Positions 52,486-62,235 of a stretch of 64,000 nucleotides of DNA are shown here, one piece after another. A program made the position numbers and the translations under genes. The notes beneath the pieces were generated by a model. The model had not been told where the DNA came from and ran no database searches. It saw only the letters and a list, made by a program, of their open reading frames with translations. How positions within the stretch are numbered: position 1 is the stretch's first letter; each line of letters starts with the position of its first letter. The DNA lies in assembly GCF_004118975.1 (NCBI RefSeq), contig NZ_CP035376.1:372001-436000 (forward strand), written 5' to 3'. The DNA is from Luteimonas sp. YGD11-2 (GTDB lineage: Bacteria; Pseudomonadota; Gammaproteobacteria; Xanthomonadales; Xanthomonadaceae).

Positions 52486-54384
52486 ATGATGGACGTGCGC
52501 CGCCAGCGCCGTGTGCGCAACCCGGGCGCGGAAGCCGAGCAGTTCCGCCGCCGCGCGCTGGTCGGCTTCATCGGCGTGGTGCTGGCGATGGCCGGGCTCG
52601 CCGGCTGGTACTTCAAGCTGCAGGTGATCGACCACGGCGACTATGCGCGGCGTTCGGAGGCCAACCGCATCAAGCCGCGGCCGGTGGTGCCCGGGCGCGG
52701 GCTGATCTACGACCGCCAGGGCCGCATCCTCGCCGACAACGTGCCGGCCTACCGGCTCGAGGTCACCCCGGAGCAGGCCGGCGACATCGACCGCCTGCTC
52801 GACGGGCTGGCCGAGATCTTCGAGCTCGATCCGGCCGAGGTGGAGCGCTTCCGCGCCGAGCGCCGGGTCAACCGCGGGTTCCGTGCGCTGACGCTGAAGC
52901 TGCGCGTCACCGACGACGAGGCGGCGCGCTTCGCGGTCGACCGCTGGCGCTTCCCGGGCGTCGACGTGGTGCCCTATCTCAACCGCCGCTATCCGTACGG
53001 CGCGCTGTTCGCGCATGTCATCGGCTATGTCGGGCGCACCGACGAGGACGACGTCGGCCGCTACGGCGCCAACCAGGTGCTGTTCCCGCACACCGGGCGC
53101 ACCGGGCTGGAGCGCTCCTACGAGGACGCGCTGCGCGGCGTGGTCGGCTACGAACAGGTGGAAACCAATGTCGAGGGCCGCGCGCTCGCCACGCTGGGTC
53201 GCGTGCCCGCCACTGCCGGTGCCGACCTGCGCCTGAGCATCGACCTCGACCTGCAGCAGGCGATGGTGGATGCCTTCGGCGAGATGCACGGCTCGGCGGT
53301 GGCGGTGGATCCCGCCAGCGGCCAGGTGCTGGGCATGGTCAGCCTGCCGAGCTTCGACCCCAACCTGTTCGTCAACGGGATCTCGCACACCGACTACCGC
53401 CAGCTGATGGACGACCCGGCGCGGCCGCTGTTCAACCGCAACGTGCTGGGTGGTGGCCCGCCGGGGTCGACGATCAAGCCGTTCGTGGCGCTGGCCGGCG
53501 TCGACAGCGGCCTGCGTACGCCCGGCGACGGCGTGTTCTCGACCGGCGAGTTCTTCATCCCGGGCCAGCGTCGCGGCTATCGCGACGCCTCGCGCGGCGC
53601 CGGCTGGACCGAGCTGCGCGATTCGATCTCGCGGTCGGTGAACTACTACTACTACAAGCTCGCCTACGAGATGGGCATCGAGCGGTTCGCCGACTACATG
53701 CACCGCTACGGCTTCGGCCAGTCGACCGGCATCGACCTGGTCGGCGAGAACACCGGCGTGGTGCCATCGTTGGCCTACAAGGCCAGTCGCAGCCGCGAGC
53801 CCTGGTATGCCGGCGAGACGGTGATCGCCGGCATCGGCCAGGGCTACTGGATCGCCACCGCACTGCAGCTTGCGCGCGGCACCGCGGCGATCGCCAACGG
53901 CGGCGTGCTGCATCCGCTGCGGCTGGTGGCCGAACGCAAGACCGCATACGACCAGCCGTGGCGCGCGGTACCGGCGGAGCCTGCGCCGCGCATCACCGAC
54001 AACGTCGAACACCTGCGCGCGGTGCAGGAGGGGATGGAGGCGACCATCCACGGCCGCGGCACGGCGACGCGCATGGCGCAGGGCGCCAGCTACCGCATGG
54101 CCGGCAAGACCGGTACCGCGCAGCGCATCGGCCGCCGTGGCAGCGCCAACCTCGACCCGCGCGCGCTGCCGTACCACCTGCGCCACCAGGCGCTGTTCGT
54201 GGGCTATGCGCCCGCGGAGAACCCCACCATCGCGCTGGCGGTGGTGGTCGAACACGGCGGCTACGGCGGCGCCACCGCGGCGCCGATCGCCCGGCGCATC
54301 TTCGATGCCTGGGTCCTGCGCAACGCGACGGATGCGATCGGCGCGCCCGGTGCCACCGCGGGCGCGGAGGCGGGTGCACCATGA
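52486..54384 (+). CDS. mrdA: Penicillin-binding protein 2 (elongation transpeptidase)
   Basis: 632-residue class B penicillin-binding protein that crosslinks lateral-wall peptidoglycan. One membrane anchor lies at about 24-42, then the PBP dimerisation domain ('RPVVPGRGLIYDRQGRILADN' region). The transpeptidase domain has the active Ser328 in 'GSTIKP', 'SVN' in 'ISRSVNYYYYKL' and 'KTGTAQ'. The paired 'ATG ATG' start at 52486/52489 leaves the exact Met open. It overlaps rodA by 4 bp, the usual PBP2-RodA partnership. Confidence 0.96.
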   Translation: MMDVRRQRRVRNPGAEAEQFRRRALVGFIGVVLAMAGLAGWYFKLQVIDHGDYARRSEANRIKPRPVVPGRGLIYDRQGRILADNVPAYRLEVTPEQAGDIDRLLDGLAEIFELDPAEVERFRAERRVNRGFRALTLKLRVTDDEAARFAVDRWRFPGVDVVPYLNRRYPYGALFAHVIGYVGRTDEDDVGRYGANQVLFPHTGRTGLERSYEDALRGVVGYEQVETNVEGRALATLGRVPATAGADLRLSIDLDLQQAMVDAFGEMHGSAVAVDPASGQVLGMVSLPSFDPNLFVNGISHTDYRQLMDDPARPLFNRNVLGGGPPGSTIKPFVALAGVDSGLRTPGDGVFSTGEFFIPGQRRGYRDASRGAGWTELRDSISRSVNYYYYKLAYEMGIERFADYMHRYGFGQSTGIDLVGENTGVVPSLAYKASRSREPWYAGETVIAGIGQGYWIATALQLARGTAAIANGGVLHPLRLVAERKTAYDQPWRAVPAEPAPRITDNVEHLRAVQEGMEATIHGRGTATRMAQGASYRMAGKTGTAQRIGRRGSANLDPRALPYHLRHQALFVGYAPAENPTIALAVVVEHGGYGGATAAPIARRIFDAWVLRNATDAIGAPGATAGAEAGAP

Positions 54385-55493
54385 ACGTCATCCTGCGCTG
54401 GCTGCTGGACCTGCTGCAGCGTTTCACCCGCACCCTCGACTGGCCGCTGCTGGGCGCGCTGCTGGCGTTGATGGGCATCGGCCTCGCGGTGCTCTACAGC
54501 GCCGGCGGCCACAGCCAGGCGATGCTGACCGCGCAGGCGCTACGCTACGGCGTCGGCCTGGGCGCGCTGTGGCTGCTGTCGCGGGTGCCGGTGCTGACCC
54601 TGCGCGCAATCACCCCGCTGGGTTACGGCCTGTCGCTGCTGCCGCTGGTGGCGGTGCTGTTCATGGGCACCGGCCGCCATGGCCAGCACTGGATCAACCT
54701 CGGCGTGTTCTACCTGCAGCCGTCGGAGCTGATGAAGCTCAGCCTGCCGATGATGACCGCGTGGTATCTCAACCGCGCGCCGCTGCCGCCGAGCATCACC
54801 GGGGTGCTGGTGGGGCTGGCCATCATCGGTCTGCCGACCGGGCTGATCATGCTGCAGCCCGACCTGGGCACCGCGGTGCTGGTGGCGGCCAGCGGCCTGT
54901 TCGTGCTGTATCTCGCGGGGATGTCGTGGTGGTGGTTCGTGGCCGCCTTCGGCGCACTGGCGGCCGCGGCGCCGGTGGCGTGGTTCTGGCTGCTGATGCC
55001 CTACCAGAAGGACCGCCTGCTGATGTTCCTCGATCCCGAGCAGGACCCGCTGGGCGCGGGCTGGAACATCATCCAGTCCAAGATCGCGATCGGCGCCGGC
55101 GGCCTGCGCGGCATGGGCTGGGGGCAGGGCAGCCAGTCGCATCTCAACTACGTGCCCGAACACACCACCGATTTCATCTTCGCGGTGCTGGCCGAGGAGT
55201 TCGGCTGGCTGGGGGTGATGGTCACGCTGGCGCTGTACCTGTTCGTGGTCGCACGCTGCCTGTGGATCGCGGCGCAGGCGCGCGACGGCTTCGGCCGTCT
55301 GGTGGCCGGTGCGCTCGGGCTGTCGCTGTTCGTCTACGTGCTGGTCAACGGCGGGATGATCTCCGGGCTGCTGCCGGTGGTCGGCGTGCCGATGCCGCTG
55401 CTGTCGTATGGCGGTACGGCGGCGGTCTCGTTGCTGGCGGGCATGGGCGTGGTGATGTCGGTGCGAGCGCACGCCGGCGCACGCCGGGCCTGA
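54381..55493 (+). CDS. rodA: Peptidoglycan glycosyltransferase RodA
   Basis: 370-residue SEDS-family polymerase with ten membrane segments, the glycosyltransferase partner of PBP2. SEDS blocks seen are 'RHGQHWINLGVFYLQPSELMKL', shown by 'WINLGVFYLQPSE', then 'LQPDLGTAVLV', 'YVPEHTTDFIFAVLAEEFG' and 'GVPMPLLSYGGTAAV'. The catalytic Asp is expected in the 'PEHTTDF' loop. ATG 54381 overlaps the mrdA stop. Confidence 0.96.
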   Translation: MNVILRWLLDLLQRFTRTLDWPLLGALLALMGIGLAVLYSAGGHSQAMLTAQALRYGVGLGALWLLSRVPVLTLRAITPLGYGLSLLPLVAVLFMGTGRHGQHWINLGVFYLQPSELMKLSLPMMTAWYLNRAPLPPSITGVLVGLAIIGLPTGLIMLQPDLGTAVLVAASGLFVLYLAGMSWWWFVAAFGALAAAAPVAWFWLLMPYQKDRLLMFLDPEQDPLGAGWNIIQSKIAIGAGGLRGMGWGQGSQSHLNYVPEHTTDFIFAVLAEEFGWLGVMVTLALYLFVVARCLWIAAQARDGFGRLVAGALGLSLFVYVLVNGGMISGLLPVVGVPMPLLSYGGTAAVSLLAGMGVVMSVRAHAGARRA

Positions 55494-55576
55494 CCGCGGC
55501 GCGATCGCGGGAGCAGCCTGAACATCGCGCGCATCCCCGGTTCGACGCCCGCGACGTGCGTGCTAACCTCGCGCCG

Positions 55577-56710
55577 ATGACCCGACGCACCCCTGTTTTC
55601 CGCGGCTTTGCCGCGAGCCTGCTGCCCCTCGCCCTGGTCGCCTGTGCGACGCAGGCCAATCCACCGCCCGTCGACCAGGTGTCGGCCAGCGCGGCACCGG
55701 CGACCGCGAGTGCGGCCGTCCCGACCACGCTGCCGCCGGTACCGCAGCCACCGGAGCGCCCCGTGGCACCGGAGTCGGTCACCGATCCGGCGATCCCGCG
55801 CGAACAGCGCATCGCCAATTTCGTCGACTACACCGCCAGTACCTACGGTGTCGAGCCACGGCACATCCGCGAGGTGCTGGCCCAGGCACAGCTGCGCCAG
55901 CCGATCCTCGACGCGATGTCGCGCCCGGCCGAGGCGGTACGCCCGTGGCGTGACTACCGGCCGATCTTCATCAACGACCAGCGCATCAACGGCGGCATCC
56001 GCTTCTACCGCGAGAACCGCGCGGCGCTCGACCGGGTGGCGGCCGAAACCGGTGTGCCGGCGGAGATGATCGTCGCGATCATCGGCGTGGAGACCAGCTA
56101 CGGGCGCGTCACCGGCAACTACCGGGTCGTCGATGCCCTCTACACGCTGGCCTTCGATTTCCCCAGGCGTGCACCGTTCTTCGCCGGCGAACTCGCGCAG
56201 CTGTTCGCGCTGCAGAAGGCGGAGCCGCAGCTCGACCTGCTTGCCCTCAAGGGCAGCTACGCCGGTGCGATGGGTATGGGCCAGTTCATGCCGTCGAGCT
56301 ACCGCCTGTGGGCCAAGGATGGCGACGGCGATGGCCGTCGCGACCTGCTGACCCATCTGCCGGACGTGTTCGCGTCGATCGCCAACTACTTCGTCGTGCA
56401 CGGATGGGAGCGCGGCGCACCGGTGGTGGCACGCGCCGACCGCGCCCCCGGTGCCGAGGATTTCCGCCCCGACACCATGGACCCGGTGCATCCGCTGGCC
56501 GCGCTGGCCGAGCGCGGCTACACCCCGCGTGCCGGCGAACCGGTGGCCGAAGGCGCGACGCTGATCAGTCTCGACGGCGACAGCGGCCCCGAGTACTGGC
56601 TGGGCTACCGCAACTTCTATGTGATCACCCGCTACAACCGCTCGCCGATGTACTCGCTGGCCGTGCACCAGCTTGCGCAGGCCATCCGCGCGGGAGCCGC
56701 CGGGCCATGA
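55577..56710 (+). CDS. mltB: Membrane-bound lytic murein transglycosylase B
   Basis: 377-residue outer-membrane lipoprotein that cleaves the MurNAc-GlcNAc bond with formation of 1,6-anhydro ends. The lipobox 'LALVAC' sets Cys23. The SLT_2 domain contains catalytic Glu172 in 'IIGVETSYGRVTGNYRV', then 'ALKGSYAGAMGMGQFMPSSY' and 'GDGDGRRDLL', the Ca-binding EF-like loop of MltB. A Pro/Ala linker sits at 30-75. The last codon overlaps the rlpA ATG. A TAACCT box lies 8 nt before the ATG. Confidence 0.94.
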   Translation: MTRRTPVFRGFAASLLPLALVACATQANPPPVDQVSASAAPATASAAVPTTLPPVPQPPERPVAPESVTDPAIPREQRIANFVDYTASTYGVEPRHIREVLAQAQLRQPILDAMSRPAEAVRPWRDYRPIFINDQRINGGIRFYRENRAALDRVAAETGVPAEMIVAIIGVETSYGRVTGNYRVVDALYTLAFDFPRRAPFFAGELAQLFALQKAEPQLDLLALKGSYAGAMGMGQFMPSSYRLWAKDGDGDGRRDLLTHLPDVFASIANYFVVHGWERGAPVVARADRAPGAEDFRPDTMDPVHPLAALAERGYTPRAGEPVAEGATLISLDGDSGPEYWLGYRNFYVITRYNRSPMYSLAVHQLAQAIRAGAAGP

Positions 56711-57975
56711 GGTGGCTGGCGGCTGCGGGCGCGGTGCTGCTGCTGGGCGCCTGCAGCGGCACGCCGCGCAAGGCCGCGGCCCCGGATGCCGGGGCCAGCA
56801 CGGGCCCCGTGGCAGCGCCCTCCGGCAGCGCGCGCCGCTCGCCGTACGCACCGGCGCAGGAGGACCCCCGCAAGCGCGGCGATTACGTTGCCGGCGGCCT
56901 GTACGCGCCGCATATCCAGGACAGCGCGCCGGACTACATCCCCGACGTCGATGCAATCCCCGAGCCCGAAGTGGTCGACGAGCCGCGCTCGGCCTACGGC
57001 AACCGCAGCCCCTACCAGGTGCTGGGCAAGTCCTACCACGTGCTCGAAGACACCACCGGCTTCAGCGAACGCGGCCGGGCGTCGTATTACGGCAACAAGT
57101 TCCATGGCCGGCGCACCTCCAACCTCGAGGTGTACGACATGTACGCCTTCACCGCGGCGCACAAGTCGTTGCCGCTGCCGAGTTTCGCGCGGGTGACCAA
57201 CCTGCAGAACGGGCGCTCGGTGGTGGTGCGCGTCAACGACCGTGGGCCGTTCCACGAGGGCCGGGTGGTCGACCTCAGCTGGGCGGCGGCGGTGAAGCTC
57301 GACATGCACCGCGCCGGCACCGCCGAGGTCGAGGTGGTCGCGCTGAGCCCGGGCGAGAACGCGCGCCACGAGGCCGGCCGTTACGCACAGGCACTGCCCC
57401 CGGCCGCGCCGGAGCTGGCCACCCCCGCCACCGCCGCACCGCCGGCTGCCAGTGCGATCGACCGCGTGGTCGCCGCGTTGCCGATGGCCAGCGCGCATGC
57501 GGGCGAACGGCCTGCACCCGTCGCCAGCGCCGGGGTCACCCCGGCACCGGCCGGCGAATGGCGCTTCGACATGCACCAGAACGGGCGTGCGATGACCGCC
57601 GACGAATTCGATGCGTGGATGAAGGAACGGCAGATCCGTGTCGCCACCGGCCGTCCAGCCACGCCGCCGTCGAGTGGCCAGGCCGCGCCAGCCACGCCCG
57701 CCACGCCAGACGCGTCGCCAGCCGTCATCCCCGTCTCCGGCGGTGCCGCGGTGACCCTGCAGGTCGCCGCCTTCGGCACCCGCGACAATGCGGAGCGCGC
57801 ACTGTCGATGCTGCGCGGCGCCGGGGTCGGTGACGCGCAACTGGTCGATGGCGTGGCTGCCGGCAAGCCGGTCTGGCGCCTGCGCGTCGGCCCCGTCGCC
57901 TCGCACCAGGTCGCCGATGTGACCGCCCGCTGTGCCGGGCTCGGCTTCGGCCAGCCACAGATCGTTCGCGAGTAG
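56707..57975 (+). CDS. rlpA: Septal ring lytic transglycosylase RlpA
   Basis: 422-residue lipoprotein (lipobox 'LLLGAC', Cys16) with a double-psi beta-barrel at about 115-205 ('GRASYYGNKFHGRRTSN', 'VRVNDRGPFHEGRVVDLS'). The catalytic pattern of RlpA (Glu/Asp in 'NDRGPF' and the preceding His-rich loop) is visible. A Pro/Ala linker leads to a C-terminal SPOR domain (about 345-420, 'VTLQVAAFGTRDNAERAL') that binds denuded septal glycan. RlpA cleaves such glycan at the division site. It overlaps mltB by 4 bp. Confidence 0.94.
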   Translation: MRWLAAAGAVLLLGACSGTPRKAAAPDAGASTGPVAAPSGSARRSPYAPAQEDPRKRGDYVAGGLYAPHIQDSAPDYIPDVDAIPEPEVVDEPRSAYGNRSPYQVLGKSYHVLEDTTGFSERGRASYYGNKFHGRRTSNLEVYDMYAFTAAHKSLPLPSFARVTNLQNGRSVVVRVNDRGPFHEGRVVDLSWAAAVKLDMHRAGTAEVEVVALSPGENARHEAGRYAQALPPAAPELATPATAAPPAASAIDRVVAALPMASAHAGERPAPVASAGVTPAPAGEWRFDMHQNGRAMTADEFDAWMKERQIRVATGRPATPPSSGQAAPATPATPDASPAVIPVSGGAAVTLQVAAFGTRDNAERALSMLRGAGVGDAQLVDGVAAGKPVWRLRVGPVASHQVADVTARCAGLGFGQPQIVRE

Positions 57976-58036
57976 ACTCTCGCGCCATCCCACCGGGACG
58001 GCCGCAGGGGCCGTCTGTCAGGAGTCCCTGCAGTCC

Positions 58037-59287
58037 ATGAGCCCGCTTTCCACGAGTCTGTTGTCCATGAAGTTCCTGTCGCCCTCTTTCCGCCCGACCC
58101 TCGTGCTTGCCGCCGCGTTCGTGGTGTCCACGCTGGGCTTCGCCGTCGCGCAGACGCCGGCCCCTGCGCCGGCACCGGCCGCACTCAGCGACGCCATGCC
58201 CGCACCGCCGCCGCCGGCGATCAACGCGTCGGCCTGGGTACTGATGGATTACGAAACCGGCCAGGTGCTGGCCGGCGAGAACGCCGACCAGCGCGTGGAG
58301 CCTGCCAGCATCACCAAGGTGATGACCAGTTACGTCGTAGCCGCGGAAATGGCGGCCGGCAAGGTCTCGGCGACCGACCAGGTGATGATGACCGAGAACG
58401 CCTGGCGCAAGGGCGGGGCACGCACGGACGGCAGCTACAGCGGTTTCCCGGTCAACCAGACCGCCTCGCTGCTGGAGATGGAGAAAGGCATGGCGGTGCA
58501 GTCGGGCAACGACGCCGCGATCGCACTGGCCGAACACGTGGCCGGCAGCGAGGACGCGTTCGCCGCGCTGATGAACGCCTATGCGCAGCGCATCGGCCTG
58601 AAGAACAGCCACTTCGTCAACTCGCATGGCCTGAGCGAGGAGAACCATTACTCCACCGCGCGTGACCTGGCCCTGTTGGGCCGCGCGATGATCCGCGACT
58701 ACCCCGAGGAGTACGCGCACAACAGCATCAAGGAGATGACCGTCAACGGCATCACCCAGCGCAACCGCAACCTGCTGCTGTGGCGCGACGACAGTGTCGA
58801 CGGCATCAAGACCGGCCACCACTCCGCCGCCGGCTACTGCCTGATGTCCTCGGCCAAGCGCGGCGACCAGCGCCTGATCGCGGTGGTGATGGGCTCCAGC
58901 AGCGAGGCGCAGCGCGCCACCGATTCGCTGGCGCTGCTCAACTGGGGCTTCCGCTTTTTCGAGACCCACACCATCTACGAGGCCGGCACCGCGATCAGCA
59001 GCCAGCGCATCTGGAAAGGCCGTGCCGACGAACTGCAGCTGGCGCTGGCGGAACCGCTGACGGTCAGCCTGCCGCGCGGCAAGTACCAGCAGCTGAAGCC
59101 GACCATGGACATCCCGGCCACGCTGGTGGCCCCGGTGGAGCAGGGCGCCGCGGTGGGCACGGTGAAGGTCAGCCTCGATGGCGAAGTGATCGCCGAACGG
59201 CCGCTGGTCGCGTTGCAGCCGGTCGAACAGGCCGGCTTCTTCAAGCGGCTGTGGCACGAATTCCTGATGTGGTGGAACGCCGACTGA
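58037..59287 (+). CDS. dacC: D-alanyl-D-alanine carboxypeptidase (PBP5/6, DacC-like)
   Basis: 416-residue low-molecular-weight penicillin-binding protein that trims the terminal D-Ala from peptidoglycan stem peptides. A signal peptide ends near 'GFAVAQ'. Active-site elements are Ser91 in 'ASITKV', 'VQSGNDA' and 'IKTGHH'. The PBP5 C-terminal domain and the amphipathic anchor helix ('FFKRLWHEFLMWWNAD') finish it. The start at 58037 is uncertain; an in-frame ATG at 58070 begins just before the signal peptide. In relatives the next genes are usually a DUF493 gene and lipB-lipA; here a vgrG module follows. Confidence 0.93.
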   Translation: MSPLSTSLLSMKFLSPSFRPTLVLAAAFVVSTLGFAVAQTPAPAPAPAALSDAMPAPPPPAINASAWVLMDYETGQVLAGENADQRVEPASITKVMTSYVVAAEMAAGKVSATDQVMMTENAWRKGGARTDGSYSGFPVNQTASLLEMEKGMAVQSGNDAAIALAEHVAGSEDAFAALMNAYAQRIGLKNSHFVNSHGLSEENHYSTARDLALLGRAMIRDYPEEYAHNSIKEMTVNGITQRNRNLLLWRDDSVDGIKTGHHSAAGYCLMSSAKRGDQRLIAVVMGSSSEAQRATDSLALLNWGFRFFETHTIYEAGTAISSQRIWKGRADELQLALAEPLTVSLPRGKYQQLKPTMDIPATLVAPVEQGAAVGTVKVSLDGEVIAERPLVALQPVEQAGFFKRLWHEFLMWWNAD

Positions 59288-59421
59288 AGTCCGCTGTGCC
59301 TTCCCGGTGGCCCGCGTGGCTGCCGGGCAGGTGCCGGCGCGTGACCGCGTCGGCTTGATCTGGCCGCCGCGGATGGCATGATGCGCGGCAGGGGGCAGGA
59401 TGCCCGCCCGGAGTCACGCGC

Positions 59422-62235
59422 ATGGATGCCATCGCCGCACGCACCGCCCTCGCCCGACTGGCCCGCATCGACGATGCGACGCGGCTGTACCGGCTCGATC
59501 TCGCTTCCGATGCCCCGCTGCTGGTCGAACGCTGGCAGGGCGAGGAACGTCTGTCCGACGGTTTCGAGTGGCAGATCGACGTGCTGTCCACCGATGCCGG
59601 CCTCGCGCTGGACGGGTGGCTGGGGCGCCCCGCACGCCTGCTGACGCGGCTGGCCAATGGCGGTGAGGCGGTGCGCAGCGGGCTTGTGCGCGAAGCGGTG
59701 CTGCTGGGCGCCGACGGTGGCCTCGCACGCTATCGCCTGCACCTGGTGCCCTGGACCTGGCTGCTGACCCAGGGCCGCCACAGCCGCGTGTTCGAGGACC
59801 GCAGCGTGGTCGAGATCGTCGAAAGCGTGTTCGCCGGCTATGCGCCGCTGGCGCGCTGGACGGTGGGCGACGAGGTCGCCGGCTTCCTCGCCGACGCGCG
59901 CCCGCGCAGCTACTGCGTGCAGTACCGCGAAAGCGACTACGCATTCGTCTCACGCCTGCTGGCGGAAGAGGGCCTCGGCTGGCGCATCGAGGAGGACGCC
60001 GAAGCGCCTGCCGGCCATGCGCTGGCGCTGTTCGCCGACAGTGCGCTGCTGCCCGAGGACGCCACGTCCGCGACCCACGGCGGCATCCGCTTCCACCGCA
60101 GCGACGCCACCGAGGCGCAGGACAGCATCCTCGCGATCGGCCGCCATCAGCGGATCGGCAGCGACCGCCTGACCCTGCTGACCGACGACTACAAGCGCAA
60201 CCGCGCACTCGGCATCGGACTGCCCATGCAGGGCACCGGTGCGGACGTCGCGCTGGAGAGCTATGACCCCGTCGGCGCCTACGCCTTCGCCGATGCCGCG
60301 GAAGCGCAGCGCTACGCAGGCCTGATCGCACAGGCCGACGAGGCGCAGCGTGATCGCCGGATCGGCCAGGCGACCGCACGCACCCTGCGCGCCGGCACCT
60401 GGTTCCGCCTCACCCAGGCCGCCGCAGGCATCGCCGATGCGGACGAACTGGTGCTGACCGGCGTCCGCCAGCTCGGCATCAACAACCTGCCGGTCGACAT
60501 GCGCGAGCAGCTGCGCGATGTACTCGGCGAGGCCGCCGCCAGTGCGGAGCTGCCCTCCGCACTGCGCGAACGTGCCGAGGCGGTGGGGTACGCGGCGCAG
60601 TTCGATGCGGTACCGCGCGCGCTCCCCTGGCGTCCTGTGCTTGCCGACGCCACCGGTGCGCGCCTGAATCCCAGCCCGACCGCGCCGGGCTACCAGACCG
60701 CGATCGTCGTCGACGGCGAGGGCAGCCACACACCTGCCAGTGCGCAGGAAGTGCATTGCGACCGTCTCGGCCGGATCCGCGTGCGCTTCCACTTCATGGG
60801 CGACGCCGGCGCCGATACCGCGCGCGCCTCGTGCTGGCTGCGGGTCGCGCAGCGCTACGCGGGCCCGGGCGTGGGCAGCCAGTTCCTGCCCCGCATTGGC
60901 CAGGAAGTGCTGGTGGCGTTCCTCGATGGCGACATCGACCGTCCGGTGGTGGTGGGCGCGCTCTACAACGGGCGCGGCGAGGCCGGCGTGCCGGCAACGC
61001 CGGGTGGCAGGCCCGCCGACGCCGACAGCAGCGCCTATGCGCAGGCCTCCGACCACCGCCCCAGCGCGCAGGCCAACCTCGCCGGCGGGCATGCGCCGCC
61101 CTGGCACGGCATGGGCGGTGGCGACGATGCGCATCGTCATGCGGGCGCGCTATGGGGCATCCAGTCGAAGGAGTGGGGCGGCAGCGGCCACAACCGCCTG
61201 CTGTTCGACGACAGCGATGGCCAGCTGCGCCTGCAGCTGTCGACCACGCACGCCTGCAGCCAGCTCAACCTGGGCCACCTGATCCACCAGGCCGACAACT
61301 TCCGCGGCAGCTTCCGTGGCGAAGGCTTCGAACTGCGCACCGATGCATGGGGCGTGATCCGCGCCGAGCGGGGGCTGTGGCTGAGCGCGTACGGCATCGA
61401 TGGCGCCTCACCCGCGGGCACCGCCGTCGCACCGGCCGCGCTGCTCGACCAGCTCACCCGATTGGGCGAGACCTTCTCACGCGCTGCGACTACCCATCAG
61501 ACGGTCAAGCTGGCCGCGCATGAAGGCGTGCAGCGCAGTAGTCAGTCGGACCTTATCGCCGACCAGGCCCCGCTCGCCGCCTTGCGGACCTCCGTGCGCA
61601 CCACGGTGCCCGGCACAGCATGGGATGAGGCTGCAGCCGCCGCCGCCGAACGCAATCCGGCCGCAGGTGCCGATCGCGTGCCGCATACCGGCGATGCCAT
61701 CGTCGGCCTCGCCGCTCCCGCCGGCATCGGCCTGATTGCCGGGCAGTCGCTGCACTGGAGCGCCGGCGAAACCATCACCCTCGCCAGTGGCGGTGCCAGC
61801 CACCTCGCGATCGCCGGCGACCTGCGCATCCACACCGGCCAGGCCATCGGCCTGCTTGCCGCGGCGGTCGAAGGCCAGACTGAGGCCAATACCCTCAGCC
61901 TCGTCAGCGGCGAAGGCGAACTCGACCTCCAGGCCCAGAACGACCAGATCCGCATCCGCAGCCGCGACCAGCTGAAAATCGTCAGCGCCAACGCCGAAGT
62001 CGACCTCGCCGCCGGCAAGACCGTCCACCTCGCCACGGCCGGCGGCGCCAGCCTCACGATCGAAGGCGGCAACATCGCCATCGCGTGTCCGGGCACGATC
62101 AGGGTGCATGCGGCGAAGAAGAGTTTCGTGGGGCCGGTGCAGCGGGGTTATCCGTTGCCGCAATTCCCCGAGACCGTCTGCGAAGAGTGCATCCTGCGCG
62201 CCGCCCAGTCGGCGCAGGCGTTCGTCCTGCGATGA
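59422..62235 (+). CDS. vgrG: Type VI secretion system tip protein VgrG
   Basis: 937-residue VgrG, the trimeric spike at the tip of the T6SS needle that is pushed into neighbouring cells. A gp27-like hub covers about 20-430 ('YRLHLVPWTWLLTQGRHSR', 'CVQYRESDYAFVSRLLAEEG'). The gp5-like OB fold is at about 440-560 ('DRLGRIRVRFHFMG', 'GSQFLPRIGQEVLVAFLDGD'). A middle region and a C-terminal DUF2345-type beta-helix follow ('GEGELDLQAQNDQIRIRS'). There is no PAAR motif or obvious catalytic domain at the C-terminus. GGAG lies before the ATG. Its stop overlaps the adaptor gene (ATGA). No other T6SS structural gene is in the window. Confidence 0.93.
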   Translation: MDAIAARTALARLARIDDATRLYRLDLASDAPLLVERWQGEERLSDGFEWQIDVLSTDAGLALDGWLGRPARLLTRLANGGEAVRSGLVREAVLLGADGGLARYRLHLVPWTWLLTQGRHSRVFEDRSVVEIVESVFAGYAPLARWTVGDEVAGFLADARPRSYCVQYRESDYAFVSRLLAEEGLGWRIEEDAEAPAGHALALFADSALLPEDATSATHGGIRFHRSDATEAQDSILAIGRHQRIGSDRLTLLTDDYKRNRALGIGLPMQGTGADVALESYDPVGAYAFADAAEAQRYAGLIAQADEAQRDRRIGQATARTLRAGTWFRLTQAAAGIADADELVLTGVRQLGINNLPVDMREQLRDVLGEAAASAELPSALRERAEAVGYAAQFDAVPRALPWRPVLADATGARLNPSPTAPGYQTAIVVDGEGSHTPASAQEVHCDRLGRIRVRFHFMGDAGADTARASCWLRVAQRYAGPGVGSQFLPRIGQEVLVAFLDGDIDRPVVVGALYNGRGEAGVPATPGGRPADADSSAYAQASDHRPSAQANLAGGHAPPWHGMGGGDDAHRHAGALWGIQSKEWGGSGHNRLLFDDSDGQLRLQLSTTHACSQLNLGHLIHQADNFRGSFRGEGFELRTDAWGVIRAERGLWLSAYGIDGASPAGTAVAPAALLDQLTRLGETFSRAATTHQTVKLAAHEGVQRSSQSDLIADQAPLAALRTSVRTTVPGTAWDEAAAAAAERNPAAGADRVPHTGDAIVGLAAPAGIGLIAGQSLHWSAGETITLASGGASHLAIAGDLRIHTGQAIGLLAAAVEGQTEANTLSLVSGEGELDLQAQNDQIRIRSRDQLKIVSANAEVDLAAGKTVHLATAGGASLTIEGGNIAIACPGTIRVHAAKKSFVGPVQRGYPLPQFPETVCEECILRAAQSAQAFVLR

